A stretch of DNA of 64,000 bases from Tritrichomonas musculus (Eukaryota > Parabasalia > Tritrichomonadida > Tritrichomonadidae), in contig JAPFFF010000012.1 in the NCBI GenBank assembly GCA_039105265.1, positions 2,356,001-2,420,000 of the forward strand, read 5' to 3'. This document shows positions 30,114-42,000 of the stretch, piece after piece (position 1 is the stretch's first letter; each line of letters begins with the position of its first letter). The notes under the pieces are model-generated. The model was given only the letters and a program-made list of their open reading frames with translations, was not told the DNA's origin and ran no database searches. The position numbers were made by a program, and so were the translations under genes.

Positions 30114-30395
30114 ATGTCAAACGTTCTTGATATTTCAGATAAAGAATTACTTTTGAAAATTATTGCAAAATTGGTTGAAGATAATGATTTGAAAGTTCTT
30201 CGCAAATTAATTAATAATAATGAAACAGTTCAAAGCTTTAAACCTAAAGAATTGAATATTAGATTTCCAATTGAAGGTTATAGATTTACTACACGAGGGA
30301 AGAAATTGATTCTTATGAAAGACTATTATTTTGCAAAATCTAATAATAAATTGAAAGAAGTAATTTACTACATTTCATCATCAGCACCTCAATAA
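30114..30395 (+). CDS. Uncharacterised 93-aa protein of the small element
   Basis: Helical N-terminal half (MSNVLDISDKELLLKIIAKL, then VEDNDLKVLRKLINNN) and strand-like C-terminal half (LNIRFPIEGYRFTTRGKKLI). It begins with TATTTTTTCAATTATTAAATG, closely like the starts of Maverick genes. It is the first gene inside the left TIR. No family is recognised; a small DNA-binding or terminal-type protein cannot be excluded. Confidence 0.6.
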   Translation: MSNVLDISDKELLLKIIAKLVEDNDLKVLRKLINNNETVQSFKPKELNIRFPIEGYRFTTRGKKLILMKDYYFAKSNNKLKEVIYYISSSAPQ

Positions 30396-30533
30396 GATTT
30401 AAAATTGTTTAATAATTTTTGAATTTAATAGTTCGTAACTAGTTTATTACAATGTTCATAATGTTCATTACACTATTCATAACAATTCGTAATATTTTTG
30501 TAACATAATTTCGTAATTTTCGTAAATGAAAAG

Positions 30534-31016
30534 ATGACTGAAAGAATATCCAATTTCTTCAATAAGCTTAAACATAATAATGAGTCAGCAATTTCTATGC
30601 AACCTGAAGAACAAGCTAAATTTAATCAACAAGTATTTGGCTCTACAGAGTCTTGTTTATCACCTGATGCTAAAAGCGATTCATATGAAAAATCTACGGA
30701 GTCACAAGTTTCATCAACTGATTCACCTAAAATAACAAAAAACAGAAATGAATACATGAGAGAGTATCGAAGGAAGAAGAAACAAGAATTTGACGAAAGA
30801 ATGAATAAAGTTTCTCTTAATATTAATCAATCAACTAAATTATATAATGTTAAAGATATTAATGATATATTACTTAATTATGCAAATACTTTTATAAAAA
30901 TATGTTATAACTCTAATATAATGAATGCTGAGCTTAATGAGAAAATTCAGAATAACATTGATGATATATATAAACTTTCAATAATTTTACAAGATGCTGT
31001 TAAATCTATAATTTAA
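30534..31016 (+). CDS. Basic-domain (bZIP-like) 160-aa protein of the small element
   Basis: Ser/Glu-rich N-terminus, then a basic helix KNRNEYMREYRRKKKQEFDE near residues 65-85, followed by a helical C-terminal region. The basic helix resembles QYRERKKQELAEL of the Maverick bZIP-like protein (16324-16617). It may bind DNA to regulate expression or replication. It converges on the PolB region, separated by a repeat-bearing gap. Confidence 0.55.
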   Translation: MTERISNFFNKLKHNNESAISMQPEEQAKFNQQVFGSTESCLSPDAKSDSYEKSTESQVSSTDSPKITKNRNEYMREYRRKKKQEFDERMNKVSLNINQSTKLYNVKDINDILLNYANTFIKICYNSNIMNAELNEKIQNNIDDIYKLSIILQDAVKSII

Positions 31017-31359
31017 ACAATATTTTCGGTCTACGGGAATTCCCATAGACCCAGAAATATACTCCAAAAGTCGGGAATTAATCGAAGATTAATCCACAAC
31101 GAAGCAGGAAAAGTAGGAGAATGAATAAATCTGAAAAATCGGGAATTAATTGAATATTAATTCACTGCAAAGCCGGAAGAGTTCCAACTTTCGGGAAAAT
31201 CGGAAAAGTTGGAAAAGTTGGGGAAATTCTATGAGTTCATTCAAATGATTCTATTCAATTACAAATTTTCCAAATTTTTTAGATTTTCCAGATTTTTAAT
31301 GAAATTTAGGTCGTAGAATCTAAATATTTAATTAAAAATAAGTTATCTCTAAAGTACAT
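31017..31359. repeat. Iteron-like repeats between convergent genes
   Basis: Two copies of a unit of about 40 bases begin TCGGGAATTAAT at 31071 and 31139 and end in GGAA. Each holds a small inverted repeat, best in the second: GAATTAAT and ATTAATTC around TGAAT. GGAAAAGTTGG motifs follow near 31199-31222. No gene is seen. The gap between convergent genes could hold terminators or a replication or regulatory site. Confidence 0.5.
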
Positions 31360-34300
31360 TTAAATAACGTAATAATCTTTTGCAGTTAATCCTTTAATAA
31401 ATGGTAAGCAAGATTGATTTGGTAAAACAATCATTTTATTGTGAAATCCAGTTAAAGCATTCTTATTAATAGTAATCTTCGACATAATATTGTTTTTAAC
31501 TTGAAGATTAATGTTCTTACCAGATTTAATGGATTCATTCTCTAAAATATCTTTGTAATCATTTGAAGTTAGTTTATTAGTTTTCAATGAGACACCTTTG
31601 ATTTTGAGAGACTTAGTAACACCATCATTATTAGAACCCAAAGGGTCCTCAGGGTTGTTACAACCGTTCCAAATTGTATAGCATTTAGGGCATAATGCAA
31701 TTTGATTCATTCCATATTTCTCAACGCAACATCCCAGCAACTTCTTTTCGTCGCGAATCGAAGCGATTCGAGTCTCTATAGAGCCATAAACAGATTTAAG
31801 TTTTGGGTCTGGCATGAATTTGTATATATTTTCATCATAGAACTTTCTATCTTTGATTATATAATCAAAAACTTGGTCAATTGGAGCATTCATGTCTCCA
31901 GCAACCGCAAAATAAGCTGAATCAGTGTCAGCAGATGTTAAATGGAATTTATTAACATCTAAGCATTTGTACATAAATTTGTAAATGAAAATTAAGTACC
32001 AGAATTTAGCATTATCTAATGTAAAGAAAGCTTCTTGTAAACACGTTTTACATCTATAAGATTTCGGATTAGATTGAATCAAATATGAATCATCAGCAAT
32101 TTTACTTCCATTTATGTAAGTATCTAATATAATTGATTGATAAGCTTTATCTTTATCACAAATCTTTACTTTACTATACTTTTCAGTATTCATACCATCA
32201 TATCCATACGAACCATTCATACTAATTTTATAAAATTTCTCATTTCCATTTTTAACTCCTGCAATTATATCTTGTCTTGCGTGCATGAGTTCTTCAACAA
32301 ATGGTTTAAATGCTGTATTAGCTTCATATTCAGATAAGTTTTGTATATCAACAATTTCTAGTCCTAAGTCGAGTAAGAACCATAATAAATAGCAATTGAA
32401 TGAAAAGAATAACCCCATTGAATCAAGAGCCATAGTTAATTTTCTATCAGTTTTATCAATAGAATTTATCTTATTCTTCTTCCCATAGTTATACATGAAT
32501 GAACCTATTGTTTCTTCATCATTTTTGATTTCAAAATTCCTGAAGACTGGTGGGAAATTAATTAAGTCATTTATCTTAGATTTAGGGCATTCTAATATAA
32601 CTTTTGCCCTGAAGACACTTTTTGGTTTCTGTCCTTTCTTGAACATTTTAGCTTGTTCCTTTCCTTTAATAATCTTATCCATACATATTCTATAAATTTT
32701 ATCATTTCGTACTCCATTGTCATTATGGCATTCATAACGTGCAATTAAAGAACCTGGCATATACATAATTCCACCGTGGTAGGGGTTAAATTCATGATAA
32801 GTTGAAGAGAATGAAGATGGATATAATGAATTGAAATCGACACCAACAACATGAGACATCACATTATCTGTATCATAAGAAATTACTTTATTAGATTCGC
32901 CATTATACTTGAATCTATTAATTTTAGTAATTCCTCGTAAATTCAATCGATGCATAACCATTGATAATCCACCAGTAATCCCTTCACGTAAATCATAATA
33001 TTCTTTTTCATTAGTTAATGTTGTGGGTAATTGATTCAATTTACAGTATTTCTTTAATTGAATTCGTAAACGAGTAATCTTATCATCTTTGTAACTTCTT
33101 AAACTATTGCATGAAGAGCATGCTAATTTACAATTACTTAATTCATGCCCTAATTCATTATTGATTCTATCAAGAGTTGGCTTATTAGAGTCTGTGAAAT
33201 GTTCTCCACAAAGATGGCATTTTCCTGTTTCTGGATTACCGTATAATTTCATAAATTCATCAAAATCATCGACATTGACACATTTCTCAAGATTTCTTTG
33301 TGGTAATTTAGGATTCTGCTTATCAAATTTCTCATCTTGAATATAATAACAATGACATTTATATTCCCACCACCTACGTGTTGGTTTGAAAGTATTGGAA
33401 TGATTGGTAACATCATAATCAGCATTTGGATTGAAATCTTTGTAAGCTAATGCATATTTGATACATGCAGCATTCTTTGAAAGTGATAAATTAGATATCA
33501 AATCAACATTGAATTCAGCATTCAATTTAATCAAATTGTCAATGGGTTTAATCATCATCTCAACATCATTATCATTGTAACTCAACAAATAATCCCATCT
33601 ATTTTTGAATCGCTTCGTATCTTCTAAATAAGCTTCATATTCTTCACGAGAAATTAGATTCTTTTGAGTAAGAGATGAATAGAAATCTTCATGTTTAAAC
33701 GGTTCTGATTTAGATAGTACTTCATTGAAGTTATCACTATTAATTGCTTCATATGGAAAAACTCCTTTATTGCTATTATCTACACTGCCGCGAACGTTTC
33801 CGTTCGAGTCCAAAATAAATGTTTGGCCAAAATCTTTACCAAATTGCTTTAAAGTCCCACCAGCAACAAAAGCTTGTGCATCAATGAATCTCAGTTGTGT
33901 ATTTGTTTTATTTGATGTCAAGATGAATTGTTTCAAAGATGTTGCTGTACCAATCATTGAATTGTTGTTAACGCTCCGATGAATGATTGAAATATTCTTT
34001 AAACAAATTTGAATCAAATCGTGATGAATTAAATCCAAATACAGTAACTGTTTTGATATCTTTAACAATTTCATTAATTTGTTCATTTGATTCGATATGT
34101 AACATCTCTCTATAGGATTCGTATTTATCTTCAACAATTGTTTTGGATTGTTTAAACATAAAATCAATCCATTTTGGAATGAAATTAGTGTCTCTTGCAT
34201 CGAAATGCTTTGTATTTAAGCCTTTTAATGATTTAATACAACAGCTAACAGATAAAGGAATTAATCTTGAATTTATTGTTGTAGCTTTTGTAATAGATTC

Positions 34301-35988
34301 ATTAACAATTTGTTCCATTGTTTCGAAATCATAGGTCATATATAATTGTTGTGGTTTGAATTCAAGATTATTAGCCAAACAGAATTCATAAACAGGATTA
34401 TCTAAAATATGAGGGCAATATGGTAAAGACACTTTCTCTGCTATGTAATTCTTCTTAAATTTCCCATCACATTTTTCAATATGCTGTTCCATTCTTCTTT
34501 TAGCGTGTCTGTTTTCATTCCTGATTGCTAAAGACCGACATTTTGGACAAATCATGATATTTGTTAGTTTTTCAGCATCAAGTATGTACATTATATGAAT
34601 AACTCTTGCTTTAGAGAATAATAACGCACTATATGTTGTAAATGATTCATCAAAGAACCATTGCTCTGAAAGTCCATATGTTTTTGATTCTTTGAAGTAT
34701 TCATAAATGTTTACATTAATCTTATGCTTTTTAGCTGATTCTTTCATTTCTTCAACTGAAGTTCCATTAAAGTTATCAATAATATTCTTTGCTTCTTTAG
34801 TTAAATGTGTTGTATAAGGATGTCCATGTTCTTCACATAAAAGCATTTTTGCTTTAGAGTCTTATCTAAACAAATTGATAAGAAACGATACCAGCATAAC
34901 TTATCATCCTCATTGTCTGCTATAATGAGTCTTGATTTAACAAATTCTTCTGGTAAGTGCTCAATCTTTCCTGTGACTTTGACTAGTCGTGAAACATTAA
35001 ATGCAATCGATGAAACAATAGTTAATTTAACAGATGATTCACTTACATTGTAATTATGCAAAACTGATTCAATATATAGCTTAACTCTTTCTAAATCTTG
35101 GGGTAATTGAATAATAATTGGAATGTTTCCAAGATATTCATTTCGACAAGTATTTGAAAAATTGATTGTTCTTGCGTCATATTCATATCTAATGACATCA
35201 CCATTATTACTATTAACTGGTAACTCGAATATTCCTGATAATTCAAAAGTTAACTTAAATGGCTTTCTTTCTTGTTTGAATACAGTATTTGTGAGGTAAT
35301 TGAATATGTCTTCTAATGTTGATATTCTATTTAAATAATATACAACAATTGGGTCATCTGTTTTTTGAACTTTAACGGTTTCTTCAGGATATTTCTTTCT
35401 ATGATTTTGAAGCAAACGCAATGCCTGTTCTCTATCATGAGGTTCATTAACAATTAAATATTCCTCATCTTTACTTTTAAAATCATGACCATATTGTTTA
35501 ATAAATTCAATGTATTGTTCATTCTGTCCTTCAAATAATTTTTGTGCATATGGTTTTAAAGGTTTCATAATTTGGGGTGGTAGTGGCCTTAATAATGGAG
35601 GATTATTAATCAATTCATTAAGGAGTTGCTTATATTTTGAATTGTGTGGAATTACATAATGTTTGATTAATGGTTGTGGTTGAATTTTGAATAAATCGCT
35701 AATTGCTTCATTTTCTTTGTATTCTGGGTTGTCAACATATCTTTTTAATGGTTTTGGTGGTGGTAATGATAATCCTTTAGCGAACCAATAAATGTTATCA
35801 TAATTGTCTTCACCATCATATTTTGCATTTGACAAATATTCATTAATATAATCAATCAATTCATAGCGCAACATTACTTCATTGCTACCAACAGCTTTTA
35901 GCCACGTTTCTAACGAAGTGTGCTTCTTTTCAAAGATATTCAATAACTCAACTAATTTTGAAATCTCAGTATTTTCAAGATTTGACAT
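31360..35988 (-). pseudogene. Protein-primed PolB region of the small element
   Basis: The minus-strand region carries, from its 5' side: a 390-residue N-terminal part of unknown function, an OTU-like block, a CxxC...HxxxC zinc motif (about 34440-34520), exonuclease I TYDFETME (about 34330) and exonuclease II GFNSSRFDSN (about 34030). Then come an inserted HNH-like zinc module (CHLCGEHF...LDRINNELGH...CSSCNSLR, about 33090-33370), polymerase motif A VDFNSLYPSS (about 32830), motif B NGSYGYDG (about 32215), motif C SADTDSAYF (about 31925) and a C-terminal Cys cluster. This is the DNA_pol_B_2 type used by linear plasmids and Polintons. The region is broken (about two lesions). Confidence 0.88.
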
Positions 35989-36019
35989 TTGATTGTGAGA
36001 AAAATTTCGATTTGTATTT

Positions 36020-36302
36020 ATTTTGATATTTCTTAAATTCAGTGACTAAACCAGAGGTTGAGCCAGATAAACAAAGTTCATTAGTGGGTCCAGTTCCTGT
36101 TTGCATCTATATATCAATACTTGAGTTTTTGGATAAATTATTAAGTTAATCGAAATTTATGAAAACGATAATTAAATAGATGAGAAATACTCATTCAATT
36201 GTGTCAAAAATGATGGTCAAAAATTGGTCAACTGACTGAGTTTTCAGGTCTGTGGGACAATGAAATTTATCTTGTACCCAGACGCGTCTCTATATCACTA
36301 CT
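36020..36302. repeat. Right TIR of the small PolB element
   Basis: Inverted mate of 29789-30071. It ends ATATCACTACT, followed directly by the GTTTG duplication. Confidence 0.9.
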
Positions 36303-36307
36303 GTTTG
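36303..36307. repeat. Target-site duplication GTTTG (right)
   Basis: Exact repeat of 29784-29788 next to the right TIR. Confidence 0.85.
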
Positions 36308-36352
36308 CCCAAAAAAAATCAAATTGCCCAAATCGACATCCTTAATTAAAAT

Positions 36353-36383
36353 TGATTAATAAAAAACTTTTTTTAAAATAGAA

Positions 36384-36414
<31 letters not shown>

Positions 36415-39092
36415 CTCTGTCAGATTAAACTTCTTTGTGAGTAAAAAGAATAATGCTGCTTTATAATTTCAATCATCAAAAATTGAATGACTACATAGAT
36501 CTGCAAATAGTCCGTAAGTCAAGAAAAATTGAAAAACTATGTAGTCCTTCAATATGATCAATGAATCAATTATTCATTAAAAATTCGAATCTATGAATTT
36601 TTATAATTAACTTGACAGAGCCATTTTTGGGATTTTGGATATATTTATAAAAAAATGATATCAAATCCCTACTCAATATGCTGGGACTTTTTGGGACTTA
36701 ATAGGATTTTTATTTAATCATATTATGATATGTTTAATTATATAAGATTATCTTTAATTACACCGATACGATTATTAAATATTTATTTATATTTAAAGAT
36801 AATCATATTTTAATCTTAAAATATTAAATTGAAAGGAAAAACATTCAAAATTTTGTGAGAAATATAGTATTTATCATTCTATTTGAAACTTCTAAAAACT
36901 CATTTAAAACAAATTAACAATATTATAGTTGCTCTAATTGTCTGGAAATAAATGGATATTGAGTATTTTTTTCAAAACATCGAAATGAATTATTATATAT
37001 AGTCCATTTTACTTAAATTTTCTACATTAAATATGAAAATTAAAAATAATTGGTATTGATATTTTATTATTATGCATTTTTAAAGTGAAATTTTCTTTTT
37101 TTTGGAGGTTTTCGTATATAGAATAAACTTTAAAATTAACTTTTTGAGAATATTATATCTAAAAAAAAATTAAGTTTATATCTTAATATTAAATCGCTAT
37201 AATTTAGAATAAATCAATTGATTATATTATATTAAAAAATTAAATACTTTTAAAATGCTTAAACATATAAATATATCCAAGATTCAAAGAGAAAAAACAA
37301 AAACAAATTTCTCCCATTTTTTGATATATTATACATTTATCTCTGTTAATAAACAATATTTCGAAAATTTAATAAAAATATAAGTTGTTTAATTTATATA
37401 TTATTTTATATTATGAATATAGTCCGAAATTGAAAAATTTTTAAATGATTAGATAAATGCCTTAGATTTTTCTTTTTACATTAAAATAAAAAGAAATATA
37501 AAGAAATGTATAACTATTTTATTATTTAAATATGTTTATTAAAAAAATGAAAATATAATAAGATAGATTTATTTTAAAATGAAAAAAATACGTTATTTCA
37601 AGTCGGAACACATTTTATCAAATTTTATTTCCTTATGATAAAAACTTCATCTAATTTTTTATATGTATAAAACATTTCAAAGTGAATATGTTCAAAACTA
37701 CGATTTCAAGTCTAAAATTTTGAAAGATCATTCAATTTTCTGAACATTCGTTTATTATTTTTATTCTAAAAGCACGAGACTGCAAAGCTGCTAAATATGA
37801 TGTTAGGCAAGATTAAAATCAGGACAGTGAATAGGAATATGCCAATTTTTTCGCAAATCTGCTATGATTATATTAACGATGTAAATCTACTTATTAGTAG
37901 ATAAATATTATGAAGGAGCAAGAGTAATATTTCTAAAATTGCTGAAAAAGTATTCATAAATAGCTGGAAAACCGTTGACTATTAGTTAATTGATTCGAAA
38001 ATCATAATCAACGAATAGTGTAAAATCTGGCATGTAATGGAAGTCAAGTTGTTATATGCATCTATACAAATATGAACCACTGGTTTTTGTCCGTATTTTA
38101 TTTTAAGGAATGATTAATTTTATATCGATTATTATTCAAAAATATTGAAAAAATCTATTTAAAATATTTTAAAGTATTGTAATATTCAATTCAATTTTTA
38201 AAATCATAATTTCTTATTTATAAAATTATAAAATTATTATATATTATATTTATATATCTTAATAAATTTTTTATATAATATAATTCGATAATTTTACTAA
38301 TAAATCACTTTTTAATGAGATAAACTCATTCATACAGCTCCCTTAAAAAGAGGTTTCTCGCAAAAAGTTTCCGTAACGAACATGAACTTTTTCCGTAACG
38401 GAATTGAAAAAACAGTATAAAATAAAAATAAATAATCAAAAGTTTCAATTGATTTTCTAAGTATTTTTAACTTTTCAATACATGCAATTCATTTAAAAAA
38501 ATAGTTTTTATCTCCAAATTTTTGAAAGATTTATTATATAAAAACATTTTTAAACAACTAATACATTATGATAAATATGTGTTTTTGGCGAATTTGCTAA
38601 CAACTGTGGATGACACTTATATTAAGTTTAATTTTGAATCATCTTTGATTACTTCATGATATTATATTTAGGATCTAGATTTTTATATCGAAAATAAAAT
38701 GATTTTTTTGTTAAATACAGAATTCTGTATTTAAATTGATTTGTTTTTTTTTTAAATAGAGCCCAATCCATTTAATCTTATCGAAACTTTGAAGATAAAT
38801 TTATTTCAAAATATTTAACTTTAGTATAAAACAAAAATTTATTTTACTCACTAATATACAAAGATAAAAATAATGTTATTTTTGGCGGGATTTCAATTAA
38901 AGTTATATGCTTTACTTAAAAAATACGTTTATTTAAATTAAAATCGATAAAAAGGTCAATTCCAATTCAATTTTTTGTGAGAGAATAAACTGTTAATTGA
39001 CCAACACTTATTAATGTTTGAATTAGAATAGGCCAATTTTATTTATAAATATTTCGTTTTGTTAACAAAAAGTAGGAAATTTTATTCCACAT
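36353..39092. other. AT-rich intergenic desert before the giant gene
   Basis: No credible gene. It contains a run of about 29 A near 36385-36411 and a tandem-like pair TTTCCGTAACGAAC / TTTCCGTAACGGAA near 38366-38403. Close to the gene, GTTAACAAAAAG and ATTTTATTCCACAT immediately precede the start codon. Confidence 0.7.
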
Positions 39093-42000
39093 ATGAACTT
39101 AACACAGCTTCTAAACAATGATAATTTCAATCAAATTATAGAACTACGACAACATATTGCAGCTCAATCAAAGTGGACTTTTTATTTGAATCACATTATT
39201 GAGCAAATAAAAAACAATCTTATTGATGCAGAAAAAAAATTAAATTTAAAATATGATCTAAGAAAAGTTGATGATACCAAGCCTTTTAACTATATTTGTG
39301 ACAATTTTCAGCAATTTATAGACTTTACACTTAATTTATATGATCAAATTAAAGATCGTGGAGGATTAGAAGGAATAGATGAAAAGCTCAAGAGATCTGA
39401 TGAAATTTTATCCGAGTTGGAATCTCCTGAGTTTAAAAGAGCTAAAATCGCTGATGGTATTATTCAGAATTATCTTGGAGAGGCGTATGAATTAAATGAC
39501 CTTGAAGAAATTTTGACAGCGAATAGTAAAAATGAGAATGATTCTATACGTTTATTAGGAGAATCATTGACAGAAAAATATGGGCCTGAGATTACAGCTG
39601 ATGATCTTCAAAAGAAATCTGAAGTTGATGAGGAAAGTCTTGATTTTGCAAATCAAGTTAGGAAAACATTTCCAAATAGTCCCAACGATCAACATATTTT
39701 AAATCTTTTGCGCAAAATGAAAAAAGAGCTTGTAAACTCTAAAAATAAAATAGATTCATTACAACACCAAATTGATGATGCACAAAAAGATGTAGATTTT
39801 GCCAAAGAAATACGCAATCAATTACCTGATTTTAATGATGAAGATATTGAAGAAAAAATAAGAAATTTGAAGGAATTTACTAATAATAATATCACTACTG
39901 ATGCTGTCAAAGAGCGTGGAATTGATCTTAACATATCAAATATCGAAGATGATGAAGAGAAGAACAAAGCAATGTCAAGACTTGGAGAACTTATTAGCAT
40001 TTTTAATAAAGGAACATTAAATGAAGATGATTCAAATATAGAACCAGAACAAATAGTTAAAGAAATGAGTGATGATAATTATGCTCAAGTTCTTAATGAA
40101 GCTAAAAAGTCCAAAGAACTCTCTGATGTTGTTGAAAGAACACTTCCAGAAGATTCGATCAATGGAGAAACAGCAGAAAACAAAATTAACGAACTTAAAA
40201 CACACTCAAATGAACTTGACAACAAGTCTAATGAGTTGACCGAGACACAGAAAGAACTTGATAAGACACGTCAACAACTTGAAGCCATTGCAAAGGCGTT
40301 CAACATCGATCTCTCTAAAGAAGACGGATCAGATAACCAAGACAATGGACTCAGTGACGAACAACTCAATCAAATTCTTGAACAAGCGAAGAAGAACAAA
40401 GAATTATCAGAAGCTATTGAACGAACACTTCCAGACAATTCTAATGATGGAGAAAGCATCAGCAACAAGATCAATGAACTCAAGACACGATCAGAAGAAC
40501 TTGACACTAAAACCAAAGAATTAACTGAAACGAAAGAAGCGCTTGACAACAAGTCTAATGAATTAAATGAAACGAAAGAAGCGCTTGACAACAAATCAAA
40601 TGAATTAAATGAAACGAAAGAAGCTCTTGACAACAAATCAAATGAATTAAATGAAACTAAAGAAGCGCTTGACAACAAATCAAATGAATTAAATGAAACG
40701 AAAGAAACTCTTGACAACAAGTCGAATGAATTGACCGAGACACAGAAAGAACTTGATAGGACACGTCAACAACTTGAAGCCATTGCAAAGGCGTTCAACA
40801 TCGATCTCTCTAAAGAAGACGGATCAGATAACAAAGACAATGGACTCAGTGACGAACAACTCAATCAAATTCTTGAACAAGCGAAGAAGAACAAAGAATT
40901 ATCAGAAGCTATTGAACGAACACTTCCAGACAATTCTAATGATGGAGAAAGCATCAGCAACAAGATCAATGAACTCAAGACACGATCAGAAGAACTTGAC
41001 ACTAAAACCAAAGAATTAACTGAAACGAAAGAAGCGCTTGACAACAAGTCTAATGAATTAAATGAAACGAAAGAAACTCTTGACAACAAATCTAATGAGT
41101 TGACCGAGACACAGAAAGAACTTGATAGGACACGTCAACAACTTGAAGCCATTGCAAAGGCATTCAACATCGATCTCTCTAAAGAAGACGGATCAGATAA
41201 CAAAGACAATGGACTCAGTGACGAACAACTCAATCAAATTCTTGAACAAGCGAAGAAAGACAAAGAACTTCGTGACTATCTTCAAACATCGAATGGAGAA
41301 GGAAACGAAGAAATCAATGTTGAACATATGAAAGAACGACAAGCAGCACATGAACAAACATGTCAACAACTAAATGAAACGAAAGAAGCACTTGACAACA
41401 AATCTAATGAATTAAATGAAACGAAAGAAGCACTTGACAACAAATCTAATGAATTAAATGAAACGAAAGAAGCACTTGACAACAAATCTAATGAGTTGAC
41501 CGAGACACAGAAAGAACTTGATAGGACACGTCAACAACTTGAAGCCATTGCAAAGGCATTCAACATCGATCTCTCTAAAGAAGACGGATCAGATAACAAA
41601 GACAATGGACTCAGTGACGAACAACTCAATCAAATTCTTGAACAAGCGAAGAAAGACAAAGAACTTCGTGACTATCTTCAAACATCGAATGGAGAAGGAA
41701 ACGAAGAAATCAATGTTGAACATATGAAAGAACGACAAGCAGCACATGAACAAACATGTCAACAACTAAATGAAACTAAAGAAGCTCTTGACAACAAATC
41801 AAATGAATTAAATGAAACGAAAGAAGCACTTGACAACAAATCTAATGAGTTGACCGAGACACAGAAAGAACTTGATAGGACACGTCAACAACTTGAAGCC
41901 ATTGCAAAGGCATTCAACATCGATCTCTCTAAAGAAGACGGATCAGATAACAAAGACAATGGACTCAGTGACGAACAACTCAATCAAATTCTTGAACAAG

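Larger units (their letters stand above)
29789..36302. mobile_element. 6.5 kb TIR element with protein-primed PolB, no integrase or capsid seen
   Basis: 283-bp TIRs (29789-30071 and 36020-36302) appear identical by eye and are flanked by GTTTG. The ends begin AGTAGTGATATAG, sharing AGTAG with the Maverick, and a perfect palindrome AGACGCGTCT lies 13 bases in. Gene content: two small plus-strand genes at the left, and a large minus-strand PolB region. No integrase, ATPase or capsid gene is visible. Identical TIRs indicate a very recent insertion; the polymerase region nevertheless looks broken, with about two lesions. The organisation resembles a linear-plasmid or transpoviron-like replicon, possibly a satellite of Mavericks (inference). 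Confidence 0.85.
28333..36343. mobile_element. Non-autonomous Mutator-like DNA element (host of a nested insertion)
   Basis: Ends AAGGATGTCGGTTTTGGGCA and, at the right, the inverted AAGGATGTCGATTTGGGCAA. They are flanked by a 9-bp duplication AATTAAAAT (28324-28332 and 36344-36352), typical of Mutator-like transposons. Without the nested 6.5 kb element the interior is about 1.5 kb. It is AT-rich and has repeated TTGGGCAA/TTGCCCAA motifs (about 28345-28380, 28610-28680, 28710-28757, 29771-29790) but no transposase. The nested element lies close to the right end, inside a GTTTGCCC motif. Confidence 0.75.
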
